Source: Perkinsus olseni
Lineage: Eukaryota > Perkinsozoa > Perkinsida > Perkinsidae
Length of the DNA: 64,000 bases
Reading direction: 5' to 3'
Assembly (NCBI GenBank): GCA_013115135.1
Contig: JABANP010000043.1
Coordinates: forward strand, 1-64,000
Position numbers and translations under genes: made by a program. Below, piece after piece: positions 26,450 through 37,414 of the stretch. The notes under the pieces are model-generated. The model was not told the origin of the DNA. It made no database searches and saw only the letters and a list, made by a program, of their open reading frames with translations. Every line of letters starts with the position of its first letter. The stretch's first letter is position 1.

Positions 26450-27060
26450 CCGACCTGACCGTACCCTAAAACTGAGAGTAAAAATTCATTGAGGATCTCA
26501 ATGACGGAATAACACGCGCCACCAGGGGTTACTATTCCTGTTACCTTCTTCAAGTCTCGGAGAAGAGAGTGTGCAACGAAAGCATTGCTCAAGAAAGATT
26601 CCTACAAAGAACAGTACGCTGAGAGACCCCTTAAAATGATCTAGTCGGCAAGGTTAGGCGCCGCTTTCCGTCTTTCAGCTCTGGATCGTGGTGGGCTACA
26701 CCACTAAATACCTCCAGACACCTTGGCTCCAGGTACCTCTTAAAACGAGTTTTGAAATGAAACTGCAGGATGTGGACCTGGCTACACCATTGAGTGGTAG
26801 AGGGTGCTCTCACACTAGCAAGACTGAGGTTGTGCTGAAGGTCCAAGACCTTAAGTCCAGGTCCTCGACACCCTCCTTGTCTGGACGAGTGTCATGCTAG
26901 GGCCATAACCTGTAGCCTACAGACCCTGATTTGAGCCATTCGTCTATGAATACGGAGGGTAGGAAGCTCCCCTGTCCCATTGAGAAGTCCCCACTTGGCA
27001 AAAGTCCAAAACAGTGGCCGATACTAGTCCAACTAACTCAATCGTGCGAGCATCATGCGA
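26450..27060. other. Insertion unique to duplication copy 2
   Basis: This stretch is absent between the corresponding points of copy 1 (about 21090). Small open frames exist on both strands (26688-26900 +, 26631-26846 -) with no recognised domain. Nothing identifies it as a mobile element. Confidence 0.35.
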
Positions 27061-28248
27061 TATCACAGTAAGAAGGGGACACCACGAGAGTTTGGATGTA
27101 AATATACACATTTCGCGCGACATCTGAAGTATGCCGTGCGATCATGCCGTTTAGTAGGATCGTGCACACACGTTTTTCTCGGTGATAATTTTCCTTCTCG
27201 CCGATAGGCAGTCAACCACTTGACAGCGTTCCATCGTGAACGAGAAGACAACGGAGGAGCCGAGTGGCCTTCCGATCGCCTTGAGCAGCATCGATCTGAT
27301 GCGCTTTGAGCCTTCGGTGGATCGCCCCAGAGAGAATCTGTCGGAGAACGTCTCGTTGACTTTCTGCGCTGCGCCACTTACGTTGGGCTTCAAAATCGCA
27401 CACGCTGTCATGCTTCGAAGAGCGATCTCACCGAACTCGCCGGCATTTGTTCACATGCTAAGGAAAGGATACCCTTGAATAATTATCCATCCTCCAGAGA
27501 TGCCGCTTCCACATCAGGGTACGTTCCGGTGGAGACCGCTCCGGCGGGACAATCAACCTCACCACCTCCTGGCAGGATGTAGCCAAGAATCGCAACAGTC
27601 ACACCGCTCGCTTCCGCACTTTGGGCGAGAGTCTCTGATGGTCCAATCCCCGTTGATGCTCGAAGAAAGAGGCCCCCGAAAGTTCGACAGGGAAAGTTCA
27701 CTCTTCGAAGAGTCCGGCTCTCCACTGAGAGCTCCGCCACGAAAGGTGACCGTCCCGTTCGGACGAATGTACGTTAGCGCTCCACGACCCCAGTTCCCGG
27801 CTCATTCGTCTCTTCCACATCACTCAATACAAGGAGGCGCAACGCGAGCTCGAGTTATGACGACTGAATACGTCGGACGTGTGGTCACGCGTTGGGTGTG
27901 GTTCTCATGGCTCTTGGAGAAGGCAACGCTCTACGTGAATCTGCGTCGCCAGTGATGTACTTGTGCCCTTCGAGGATCTCCCAGGAAAGCAGCTCGTGAC
28001 GAGACTCAAAACATAAATCTCATCATGAGTCGCTTGCACTATTAGATACATCCTCTGCCGCGTGTGATCCCCCGGGGAGACTGTCTACTAAAGATGGGCT
28101 CCGGTTTCCCGGGGAAACCGCGCCACGATCGATTGTTGCATAGCTGACTGTGAGCTCACACTAAAATTGAGCTGCATTGCGGAATCTACCGGCCCTTAAT
28201 GGCACTGGTGTTCTCTATCTCTTCCCAGGCTCCACTTTTCATTCGATC

Positions 28249-28755
28249 ATGTTCATCACTCTGGGCTATCTCCTCTCCACCCTACTCCTCCCCACGGTAG
28301 TCGCTCAACGACCCAAAAGCTCCAACTCTCGGTTCCTCAACGAAACGGTCGTGCCCCAAGCTGAGAGCAATGGTGATGCTACTTTCTGGGCTGAAATGGC
28401 AGGTCTGGTGCGACTCGAGTTGAGTTATGTGTCTTTCGATAACGGCAGCATGCCACTAGGACTGGCTACCGCAGTCGTGGACGATAAGCACCCTTTCTGG
28501 GAGTGGATGGCAGCTGAAATGCAGGAGACCTTCGACGCTTTGGCCGTTAATGATACCGACACTCTACCTCCTCTGGGCAGCACGCTTGAGAACTACGAGA
28601 CAATTATCGGGTCGTTCCTCGCTGCTCACAGTCTCAACAACTCAAGTTCCTACAGGGATCGCCCTCCTCCGGGAACCAAAACCGAAGATGATCACAAAAA
28701 CCCTTTTGTAGCGTGGTTGGAACATATTACGTTTATTCTGACCAACTGGTTCTAG
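28249..28755 (+). CDS. Small secreted repeat protein, family member 2
   Basis: 168 residues, the duplicate of the gene at 23007. It has the same signal peptide layout (MFITLGYLLSTLLLPTVVA then QRPKSSNSRF) and the same two helical blocks (FWAEMAGLVRLELSYVSFDN and FWEWMAAEMQETFDALAVND). The linker is shorter by five residues after the first Pro-rich stretch, and the C-terminal hydrophobic helix is HITFILTNWF. The frame is intact and substitutions are spread over the whole protein while Trp, the DDxHPFW motif and the NDTDTLPPLG motif are kept. This suggests selection on the protein even though the linked gene in this copy is dead. ATG 28249 is chosen for its signal peptide. Confidence 0.75.
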   Translation: MFITLGYLLSTLLLPTVVAQRPKSSNSRFLNETVVPQAESNGDATFWAEMAGLVRLELSYVSFDNGSMPLGLATAVVDDKHPFWEWMAAEMQETFDALAVNDTDTLPPLGSTLENYETIIGSFLAAHSLNNSSSYRDRPPPGTKTEDDHKNPFVAWLEHITFILTNWF

Positions 28756-28825
28756 CAGAAGTAGCCTTTTCGTTCACAACGAGAAGCTATCCATCCCATG
28801 GCATTCGTGCCTAAATGGCATGTTC

Positions 28826-28878
28826 GTCAGTGGTAGCACCATTTGGTGATATACTCACACTGTCAGTGACTTACTGAC
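28826..28878 (+). promoter_or_regulatory. 53-base conserved 3' element, copy 2
   Basis: Identical to 23601-23653. It begins 70 bases after the stop codon. The bases between stop and element, and those after it, differ clearly between the copies. Confidence 0.55.
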
Positions 28879-28880
28879 AC

Positions 28881-29848
28881 TCCACCGAGTCGCTCAACGC
28901 CTGGCGTCGTCAGAGACCCCATTCGCCCCATCTGGCTCTTCGACTAGGCTTCTTTCACTCGCCAGGGTACTTGCGTTAATTTAATGGGTGGCTCACGCGC
29001 CCTGAGTTGAGGACTGCGCGTGGGTGACCGTCACAAAGGACAGGCTCATGACGATTTCAAGGCTCCTATGCGAAGTGTTCGTTGAGGAGAAACCCCGAGG
29101 TATCGAGACGAAGAGCTCTCTGCGCTAGAACTGTAAGAAAAAGCGTCTTGCGGAGTTTGCTCGGAATAAACTCTGGTAGGTCCGGCCTTCTCTCGTACGA
29201 CAGACTTGAAATGACCCGTGCAACATCGGCTTCCAACTAGCGCCGAGCGCTTAGGCTCCAGCGTTCGCTGTACTGTATGACCGTTACGCACATGCGTGCT
29301 CGCGCGAATTACTGCTGGCAACCTCCTGTGCTCTTTTGGGTTACACCGATGGAAGCTCCATTGGAATTCCAATTCTTCTCGACCAGGTCCACTAGTCGCG
29401 AGAGTAATCACTTCGCAGCCTCATCAGCAGAGAAGAGTTTTGAGGTTCAAACTGTCGTACTCACAGAAGATGTTGAGTCGATGAACTACAAGGGGCACAT
29501 GAATGATACGAGGAATGATTCCTCAGGACTCACAGCCACTCCGCAAGCACCGCGGAGATTAGTTCTCTCGCACACGAAACCGCCATCACCACGGAGAACA
29601 AGAAAGATTGCCGATCGACAGCATTTGATAGTAAATACCCAAGGCGCCATCCCTCATGCTCATCCCGCCTGATGCCATCACCTCAGTCGGCTTGAACTTC
29701 TAATGGGGGATCAGCGGTAATCGCTACATCTTTCCAAGTTCGGGGCCTCCTGAACGAGAATAGATGATAGTAGCCTTCTCTACATGTGAAAGGCCAGCCA
29801 GACGGCTTTCGCAGTGTACAAATGAGAGCAAAGCAATATTTCTTATCA
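28881..29848. other. No supported gene
   Basis: A 131-codon + frame (29277-29672) and a 121-codon - frame (29046-29411) overlap, and neither has a recognisable domain or signal peptide. I see nothing else here. Confidence 0.4.
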
Positions 29849-29919
29849 GCATCATTGGTCTAGTGGTAGAATACAACGTTGCCATCGTTGTGACCCGAGT
29901 TCGATTCTCGGATGATGCA
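29849..29919 (+). tRNA. tRNA-Gly (anticodon GCC)
   Basis: Full cloverleaf of 71 bases: acceptor GCATCAT/ATGATGC, D-arm with TGGTCTAGTGGTAGAA, anticodon stem CAACG/CGTTG around TTGCCAT (anticodon GCC), and T-arm CCGAG-TTCGATT-CTCGG. The CCA is not encoded. A T run (CTTTT) four bases downstream is a Pol III terminator. The sequence is identical to the copies at 36685 and 38540. Confidence 0.95.
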
Positions 29920-30367
29920 GCTTTTACATATTGCAACTACAAGGTAGACGCGCCGAACCTCCGCTCTCGAAAGCCAGGCGTCCCTCTGGCCAACGGCCAA
30001 ATACTTTAGAAGCTCACATACAGCACCCTACGATCTTGTTATCCCAAGCGCTAAATCTATCGGAGCCGAGGGCCGCGGAAAGCCTAGCAACTTCGCCATT
30101 GCCGCGAAAATGCGGTGATGAATCTTCTTCAATTGATAAGGTCGATCCAACTTATTTGACTCAGCCGTATTTTCGACACTTCCTCACTAAGAAGTCCTCA
30201 GAACGTAACTGGCCATCCGACAGGTGAGCCCGGCGTTCCCAGCCGTGAATCGTTGCACACAACATTGATCATATCCAGCACGCTAGAAACGTATACCGAT
30301 ATCAACAGCCACAGCCTCCACCATCACCAGACCACCGCGAATACCACAACAATGATCATCATCTATC

Positions 30368-31080
30368 TCAGAAGCGAGTGTTCTTCTGCTCACCGATGCC
30401 ATTAGCCTCGGCATAAGCCTCGCATGCAGCGGACAGCTGTGCCTGACAGTGCAGGAAGGGCCCAGTGAAAATCCCTCAGAGGGCGACTCTCTTACCGCTG
30501 TTCTCTGAGGTGGTACCTCACCCAACAACTTCTCGGCTCCTTTGAGATAACGAGACTTCACTGAGTCACTGCCAGCGATGCTATAGCCTCCGACTTGAGA
30601 GGCTGTCAGCTCCGCTCCGCCCGGACGATTGCACTCTCTGAAAGGAAACGAACAACCAGATGGCAACCGCCGTCACATCTTCCAAGACAACAGAAATAAC
30701 GACAAGAAATTAACATTACCTCATTTTTGATGAACTGCTTGGCACAGCCGTCCGTAGTGGGGGACTTAGCGCACTGCATGAGATCGATGCCTTCCTGTAT
30801 GCAGTAGTTGATGCCGAGACTGAACACACGATCAATTGTCCTAGCGACCCAAGCAAGCTCTATGCCACACAGAGGTCTCGTCCGGCCGCCCTCCCCTGGC
30901 ATTCCGGTGGCCCATAGAGTACCTCTCCCCGCACTGCCTCAAGGCCTGCTCCTGCTTAGTGCACCTCGAAGGGTTCCCGTTGCACTTCGCCATACAAGCG
31001 TTGTACTCCGCATGGACCAGCTTGCACTTCTGAGCCTCGGACATCCCGGAGGCGTTATTGGAGACACCAGAAGCAGTCAT
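30368..31080 (-). CDS. Twin CX9C (CHCH-type) protein, probably mitochondrial intermembrane space
   Basis: Exon 1 (ATG 31080) encodes a short leader and CKLVHAEYNAC followed by CTKQEQALRQC, a twin CX9C pair. Exon 2 (about 30720-30870) holds WVARTIDRVFSLGINYC and CIQEGIDLMQC, a third CX9C. A last segment contains CQAQLSAAC (a CX7C spacing) and ends QKNTRF at TGA 30368. Proteins with several CX9C motifs are imported and oxidised by Mia40/Erv1 in the mitochondrial intermembrane space; NDUFA8-type complex I subunits and assembly factors have four such motifs. Which of these it is cannot be told. The donor GTACTC after the second motif and the acceptor ATAG give the wrong phase for exon 2, so that join is unresolved. 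It is the downstream neighbour of UBE2J on the same strand. Confidence 0.7.
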
Positions 31081-31442
31081 TTGATGATGAGAATAAAATC
31101 CGGCCAACAATGACGGAGAAACAAAAAGGCTGAGCCAGGCATGAGCGCCGAGACCACCCTTACCCAACTCTACTCGGACCTCCAGTCGTCGATCTCACAG
31201 GGTGTGGATAAAAACGTGTAGTCCATCAACCCCTACTACTCCAGCCAGCAATGGGCGATAGGACTTACAGAAGGAGCTGCGAGTAGAAAAACATACCACA
31301 GCAGGAGAGTGAGTATGAGCGTACTCTCCTACTCAGGCTACATCGTCTATGATATGGTACATATGTAAAATACCCTCCCCGGGAATGGAACCCGGGTCAA
31401 CTTATAGATGGCCGCAACTCCATATTGAGTAACAGTTGCTCT

Positions 31443-32855
31443 CTACTGTCCACTAGGTCCCATGAGAGCTTCCGGGGGATGTCTAAAGCAGTCAACGATG
31501 AGGGCTATAGCAAATCCTATCACTGCCAGTATCTGATCGGGAGGGCGATGATGGGGAGTTGAGGAACCTCACAAGGCACTACCCCGATGTTTATCAAAAA
31601 AAGACCCGACTCCTCGGTCGTCCTCGGAAGCTGCAGCAACTGAATGGAACGAGCAGCCCTCTTAGCAAAACCATACAACACACTGATGTACCATAACTAG
31701 GGACGAGACTGGCCGGCTCACCTGCATGAAAACCGACATCTTCCTTGGTCGGCGTCTAGCCACTGCCGAACTGCTGTGATCATCCACCTTTCCCTCTCTC
31801 GAGTCATCCTCTTGCTCTTCAGGGCTCGAACCCTCCGTGGGCCTCTTCGTGGGTGTCTTTGTGGCCGTCACCTTCTCAGGGCTGCCTGCATTCCACCGTC
31901 AATAGTTTCCACCGTTATTCCCGTCTGTTCTCACCTGCCGACTCTTCCTCGTTCCCAAGAGCCACAAAAGCCACAGGCTTAGGGACATTCTGAGAGCCAT
32001 CATCTTCCTGAGGTGGGAGATCCTCTTTGTCATCATCGCCCCCGGGCAAAAGCTCGTCATTAGAAACCTGAACAGCACCAAACTACGCTCCACGCTCCAC
32101 GGCAACGTCGCGCACGGCTACTACCCCGCACATTTTGCACGTCCACGTTCGGCTCTCCTTAGCCAGTTGTCGACGAATGTCTGCAGGCCAGTCCAGCGCG
32201 CCAATGGCACCCTCGCCTGAATTAGCAGGACGTTTTCAATTTACTGATTCTGGAACTCATAATCGCTATCACGGAATTTACGCGTAAAAACCAGTTCCGG
32301 ACTCGATTCAACAAAGGTTTACTGAACAGGGGAAAGTGGCCCGCACCTACCAGGCGTTGGCATGAAGCTTCGCAAGGCCTCCATGATCGTCCGGATGCCC
32401 CAGGCTGGCTGCCACAGCTCGGGATGGTAGCTCGAGATGGACAAACAGATCTTCTTGCTCACTTCAAAACGACCATTGGGGGTCAGAAGCTGAGCAAAGA
32501 TACTCATGCAGCTTCGACCCTCTCGCTCCCGAGCTCACCATGATGACTGGCGGTCCAAAGGGGTAATTGCTGGGCAAAACGATTCGGCCGTGATACCGTC
32601 CGCCTTCAAACTCCGTGCCTGGCGGTCCCTTGAACGTGTAGTGCCACTCGAAAATGCTGTCCGTAGCTGAGAGGAAGCGCACTCGAAGTTGATGGATTCT
32701 TCTCCTAGATGAGGATTACTCGGCGCAGCCGTCCAGTTGCTGCTGGGATTCCGCTGGATCTCCATGATCTCCCTCTGGATTCGCCTTATCGTCTGGCTTG
32801 ATGCGTTCACATGGGACCCACTGCTACTACTGCTGTTGTTGTTTCCATCAGCCAT
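31443..32855 (-). CDS. UBE2J: UBC6/UBE2J-type ubiquitin-conjugating enzyme, tail-anchored
   Basis: An E2 enzyme of ER-associated degradation. ATG 32855 begins a Ser/Asn-rich leader, then helix 1 (QTIRRIQREIMEIQRNPSSN). Further exons carry EWHYTFKGPPGTEFEGGRYH and SNYPFGPPVIMV, and NGRFEVSKKICLSISSYHPE. The Cys in KKICLSIS is the catalytic residue, in the UBC6-specific context that lacks the usual HPN tripeptide; WQPAWGIRTIMEAL follows. After the catalytic domain come a Cys-x2-Cys bearing exon (TWTCKMCG, about 32130), an acidic linker, a Ser/Lys-rich exon (about 31730-31860) and a C-terminal helix (ILAVIGFAIALIVDCF, about 31480-31530) that would anchor it in the ER membrane. The stop is TAG at 31443. 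Domain order and anchor match UBE2J1/UBC6, and introns are short with good consensus. Confidence 0.9.
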
Positions 32856-33739
32856 GATGACACGAAGGTAGCAAAAGTTATAATAATGATAGAGAAATCA
32901 ACTGCTTACACAAACAGTGACGCGGTAACTCCGAGGGAACTCAACGGGCATGTGGGGAAGGACGAAAATTCCCAATACACTCAAACTACAATTCGTTTGA
33001 ATCAAAGCTCGCGGGAGTGCGGCAGTCGGCGACGATGATGAACTCTGCCGTAGTTGTGTCGCGCGCCACGAAATTATTCAGAGAGGTCGGGCGCAAGATT
33101 TGCACGCAAGTCCCTTCGGTCGACTACGAATGAGTGAGATGATCCTGCAGCTAGAGTTGTCAGAACAGTATCAAGAAGTGCCCGACATCAGTCGTGGGCC
33201 CTGTTATATTGAGCTGGTAGTCTGGTGATCTGATACCATGCCCGGGTGACCCGGGCCGGGTCCAAGGTATCACCGCCTTCAGTAGGGGTTCCTCTCAACT
33301 ACTGCTCTATCCGCACTGGCATCTTGCAGCAATACGGTCCTCCATGGGTCATTATGAGTATGCCAATCGTGCTGAGTGTTGAATTCTGGTCCCATTTTTT
33401 ATCGCTATGCCCCTCTCGCTTGAGCTGAGCGATTGACTACCATATCGCGAGACAGCGCTAGTCAGCATAGGTTACTATCGAGTACTGAATGGCTCCGCCG
33501 AAGTTACTTAGGTGAGCGTGGTCCCCGCCTGGAAATGCTTTTGCTCATCCCCGCATGTTCGCCTTGGTGGTCGGAGACCATCTCACTTAAGGGTGCCAAG
33601 AAAGGCATTCGCACGCTTTCTCTCCTCGCTGGATGAGTTATGACGATGAGCTCACCTGCCTACTAGCCAGAGGCGCTGGATAACCCATTTACCCTACAGC
33701 CTGCCTCTGCAGTTCGGTTGTTTGTTGGTCTGTCGTCGA
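32856..33739. other. Divergent spacer between UBE2J and PSF1
   Basis: A spacer of about 880 bases separating two divergent housekeeping genes, presumably holding both promoters. Small open frames here have no domain. CCCGGGTGACCCGGGCCGGG at about 33241 is a GC-rich imperfect palindrome. Confidence 0.4.
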
Positions 33740-34775
33740 ATGGGCCCGCCCCAGCACGCACCCGCGACGTCCTCCCTCGGCGGTCTCACAGCCAATGCTG
33801 TTAGTCTGGTGAGAAGCGCCCGGGAATCCGAGTGGCTGCCCAATTATGATGCCCAAAAGATACGCTCAGTCGTGAAGGAAATGGGTATCTTAGGTTGAAG
33901 CGCGTACTTCTCGAATTGATCTCCGTCAGGTGACCTTTTCCAGAGGCTTCTTCTTGCACAGCATCTCGCCACCCAACTGGAGGCTGATGACGATGACGAG
34001 TTCGGCGGCAGCGGCAAAAGCAAGAGGGCGTCCATGAGCACCGTCATCTACTTGGACGCCATCCTCAGAAACAGACAGTGTATACCACTCCTTGCCCTCT
34101 TCACCTTCGATACGATCCTCGCCCTCAGGCGTCCTAGCTTACCTTCAATATCGTTTGGACGTTTTAACGTGTCTCCGATGGCAGGCGGGTTCGGCCACTG
34201 TCCTGACGGATCTGATAGGCCCACGTCCAGTAGCATGTCCAGAACGCTTGTCGCTGTGTCTTGGATTTGTCATGCTTATCAGGTTGCAGACGGCGGAGAT
34301 GAGCCCACTTCTGGTGGTAGATCTGCTGGTGACACGATCGCCGGGAGGAAGCTCTCGCCAGCTGAGCGGAAGTTCGTCTATAAATATTCGGACATTCTCG
34401 AACAGTGAGGCCGGTAAAAGTCTCCGTAGGGAATGGTCATCCTCCTGCTCCTCAGGTACATGGTGGCTCTCACGCGTGAGACTCGTTACAGTCGGATTCT
34501 AGATCTCACGTCCGACCTCCAACCCCCACCGATCCTCCCCGAGATCAGGATACGGCCGAATCGGGACATCCATCACCGCTCCTTGCAGACCGGCGAGATA
34601 CGCTCTTACAGCAAAGATTCTCTGTAATGCCTCGAGGAGTATCTTTAGGTTGACCTGTATCTTGTCGACCCACGTCGACATGAAGATACTCCTATGCAGT
34701 TACAATCTGAGCCGGAGTGACTTCTACAATTATGTCAAGGCTGGGTGGGCCGAGGATGTGACCGCCGACGAGTGA
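33740..34775 (+). CDS. GINS1: GINS complex subunit PSF1
   Basis: PSF1 is part of GINS, which with Cdc45 and MCM2-7 forms the CMG replicative helicase. ATG 33740 starts MGPPQHAPATSSLGG. The exons join in phase: exon 1 ends at 33884, exon 2 begins at 33930 (DLFQRLLLAQHLATQLEADD), and exon 2 ends LRNRQC with donor GTATAC. Exon 3 gives VLAYLQYRLDVLTCLRWQAG, which aligns with the family pattern LRNRRC-AYLY-RL-LRW. The A domain continues with RKLSPAERKFVYKYSDILEQ and DLTSDLQPPPILPEIRIRP. The last exon, LSRSDFYNYVKAGWAEDV to TGA 34775, is the small B domain that locks PSF1 into CMG. All introns are GT-AG and about 45-80 bases. Expected length is about 200-240 residues, consistent with the family. 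Confidence 0.9.
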
Positions 34776-35119
34776 TGCTCTTTTCTCATGCAATAATTTC
34801 TCCGATCCAATCCGCGTGTTGCGCTCTATCACCGGCCTCCCCTTGCCTTCCCCGTGTTATCTTCGCACTCATAGTGTCATCCATGACTCGACTTCGACGA
34901 TGGCATCAGTTTGTCAGTGTCGTCTGGCCGTGCTCGAGGGCTTCAGTACTGTCTTGAGTCCATTAGCGTCCCTATAGCGGCTACTGACCTCGCAGTATGC
35001 AGGTTTCAGCGGCGGCCAAGGCTGGATCGGCTTGTGGGCTACTGATCGGGGATCGTGGTCGAGTTTCCCGTGTCAACTCTCTACCAGGCCACGGTAGCTC
35101 TTGTTGTTTTCGTATAGTA
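34776..35119 (+). other. Intergenic, no gene seen
   Basis: Between the PSF1 stop and the first short membrane-protein gene. No exon or RNA gene is supported. Confidence 0.4.
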
Positions 35120-35558
35120 ATGCTTCACGCTGGAGATGGTCCTCATCATAGGGTTCGCCAAGTGGAAGATCTGACGAGGTCAGTGCCTTGCCAGCTGTTC
35201 TATCTGCCACCACAATCCCATTTAGAATCACCTCAGTATCTTCCTTATGGTCCAATGTCGTATCCAGAGCCAGAGGAAAAGCGGTGAAGCCGATGGTAGA
35301 CGACTCGTCACGGTCATCCTGTCCCTGCATCGTTCTAGTAGTTACTGATGCCCGAGAGGCTGTGCTATGCCGACATCCCATGGACGATGCGAACTGACTG
35401 GGGTGGCCATGACCCTGCTAGTCCTTTCGCTGAGCTCATCATCAACACTCATTCTACCATCTGGCCCGTCGCCATCTTCATTTTCTGCTCAGCGGCGTAA
35501 CATACAAGTAGGATCCCTCAAGTGGTAGTCATTTTCTAGGTACATGGTCAAGAAGTGA
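35120..35558 (+). CDS. Short membrane protein, triplet copy A
   Basis: Four exons, about 100 residues. Exon 1 is MLHAGDGPHHRVRQVEDLTR. After GTCAGT...TTTAG comes ITSVSSLWSNVVSRARGKAV. Exon 3 gives YADIPWTMRTDWGGHDPASP then FAELIINTHSTIWPVAIFIF, a C-terminal hydrophobic helix. A last exon adds YMVKK and TGA 35558. Splice phases are the same as in copies B and C. The protein has no signal peptide and one C-terminal helix preceded by a conserved Trp-Gly-Gly-His-Asp-Pro motif, with a Lys-Lys end. The family is not recognised; a small subunit of a membrane complex is one possibility. The N-terminal exon differs more from B and C than those differ from each other. Confidence 0.6.
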
Positions 35559-35762
35559 AGCAGTAGTCCTGAAAATCTGTCCCCGATGATTTCGTTTCTG
35601 CGTCTTTTCGAAGTATCTCTCTATTTCGCCGAATTCGGCCTCTCCCCATGGCGCTGTGATTGCTGCAAGTGCGTTTCTCGAAGCCACACAAGCGTGGCGT
35701 TGTGATCATCCTAGGTGCATTCCGCCGTTATTGAAATCACCGCAGCTCCTCGGTCCGTTCAA

Positions 35763-36234
35763 ATGACCTTCTTCTTTCCTCCACCACCTGCATGTCATCA
35801 ACCACCTGCCGATATTTCCAACTTGGCAAGGTGGGCTATGCGCTCGACTGTGAAGGGGCCCTCGACCGGTAACGGTGTTCCAGGATTACTTCTGTCACGT
35901 CGCTGATGTCCAACGTCTTAGCGAGGTTCGCTGGGAGGCCGAGGAAGACTATGGTGGGATCTGCTTCAAAAAATAGTCACCTAGAAATCGTTCTCTTGAG
36001 CAGCTCCTGTCGCCGTCAATTGTTCGCACGGACATTCCGTGGCCTATGAGAACCGACCTGGGCGGACACGATCCAGCTTCTCCCATGGCGGAGCTGATGA
36101 TCAATACTCATTCAACTTTCTTCCCGGTAGCCATATTGATCTACCTCTCTGCGATGTGAGTCAAGGCCTCTGCAGTCGGCCCATCACCTCCGTGTTGAGC
36201 CTTCCTGTATGGCAGATACATGTTGAAGAAGTGA
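35763..36234 (+). CDS. Short membrane protein, triplet copy B
   Basis: Same four-exon structure as copy A. Exon 1 is MTFFFPPPPACHQPPADISN (ATG 35763). Exon 2 is ITSVTSLMSNVLARFAGRPR. Exon 3 is LLSPSIVRTDIPWPMRTDLG followed by MAELMINTHSTFFPVAILIY. The last exon adds YMLKK with TGA 36234. All joins are GT-AG and in phase. The conserved core of all three copies is PW-x-MRTD-x-GGHDPA-x-P-x-AEL-x-INTHS-x-x-x-PVAI. It lies 205 bases after copy A. Confidence 0.6.
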
Positions 36235-37414
36235 CTTGCCGTCACTTCGAGTGTTACCGATCGTACAAAGGTCGACGGTCCTGCAGAGCAGGGTCACCCG
36301 CTACTATCGTAAAGCTTCTCGCTGTTTAAATGTCAAGGAGCTGTATAAGGCTCAATGTTCTTGAATAGTCGTCGGTTTTGAGTTGGAGGCTCTGACTGAC
36401 TCTTCTGAATGCGTCCATTGTGCCACATCAGTCACTCGGCCTATTCTCTCTCGGTCTCCACGGTCTCTGCGATACTTCCATCGGAAGTTCTCTGGGTTGC
36501 CATGTTGACACTGAGCTTTCGTCCGAGGCGTTGGACTGCGTCTTATATTCGGGTCCCGAATTTCGGGCTATCGCGGAGACACACTTCCCGGTCGCTGCTA
36601 AGTGGCTTGTTTCATCTCCTGTGACGCATTTAGGGTATGAATCGAGAAGACATAGAACACAATAGGAATAGAAGCCGAAAAGACTGCATCATCCGAGAAT
36701 CGAACTCGGGTCACAACGATGGCAACGTTGTATTCTACCACTAGACCAATGATGCATCTGTTTACTATGTGTTTCCTTCTTGTTGGACCACACGGCAGCA
36801 GTGGAACAGTCTCACATCGCCTGAGCTTCTGCACCGTTTGTCGTTGTGTACATGCGTACGGTATCTTGAGCCTCACAATCACGGAGCGCGTGGATATACG
36901 GCGTATACCCACAGTAGCGATTGTCGCGATGCAGCGTCCCCAAATGAGGTTATCTACAGGCATTGGTGACCCGAATAGCTGTGCTTCGCCTCTAATCTAG
37001 ATGGTGAGCCCTAGTGCTGCCGGGCTCTCTAGACTTAAGGAAATAGGTGACGTTCGTCACTGAGTTTGTGCTCGTCCCAGTCTTCTATTTCAAAGTGTGT
37101 AAGCTCTTTGGCCTCTGCTTGATCCCTGGTCCTTTCGATTTTTTTATGAGATCTTTGTACTGCTCGACCTTTCCTTAATGACGAACATCGTGTATGTAAG
37201 CGATGATATGCCAGTCTTCTGGTGATACCTGGCTGAGTATCACCTTTTCTACTCTGTCGTTTTGGTGCGGCATTTCCTTATCCCCTCGCTGTGGTTCTCC
37301 AAGGCCACGTGTTCGCTGAGGAGCATTGAGTTACACCATAAAAGCATGGCGTTGTAACCGTCGTCGTGGATTCTTCCCGTTGTCAGTGCTTTCATAGCTG
37401 CAGGCTACGTTAGT
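36235..37414. other. Spacer containing one tRNA-Gly
   Basis: Apart from the tRNA at 36685-36755 I see no gene. Open frames at 36409-36665 and 36719-37000 overlap the tRNA or each other and have no domain. Confidence 0.4.
36685..36755 (-). tRNA. tRNA-Gly (anticodon GCC)
   Basis: Identical to 29849-29919 over all 71 bases but on the other strand. A TTTT terminator lies just downstream (reverse complement of GAAAAGAC at 36677-36684). Confidence 0.95.

Larger units (their letters stand above)
24856..28880. repeat. Segmental duplication, copy 2
   Basis: Same order and orientation as 19389-23700, so the pair is a tandem duplication with about 1.1 kb between the copies. It contains a broken version of the - strand gene and a full version of the secreted-protein gene. 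A stretch of about 600 bases (26450-27060) has no counterpart in copy 1 and may be a later insertion; I see no terminal repeats around it. Confidence 0.85.

Noticed and set aside
29277..29672. 131-codon + frame
   Set aside because: It overlaps an equally long frame on the other strand and shows no motif.
31373..31445. A T-arm-like block (CCGGGTTCCATTCCCGG, followed by a T run) on the - strand just after the UBE2J stop
   Set aside because: No acceptor pairing can be made and the anticodon arm would need an unlikely 14-base loop. The 5' part overlaps the UBE2J coding end. Not called as a tRNA.
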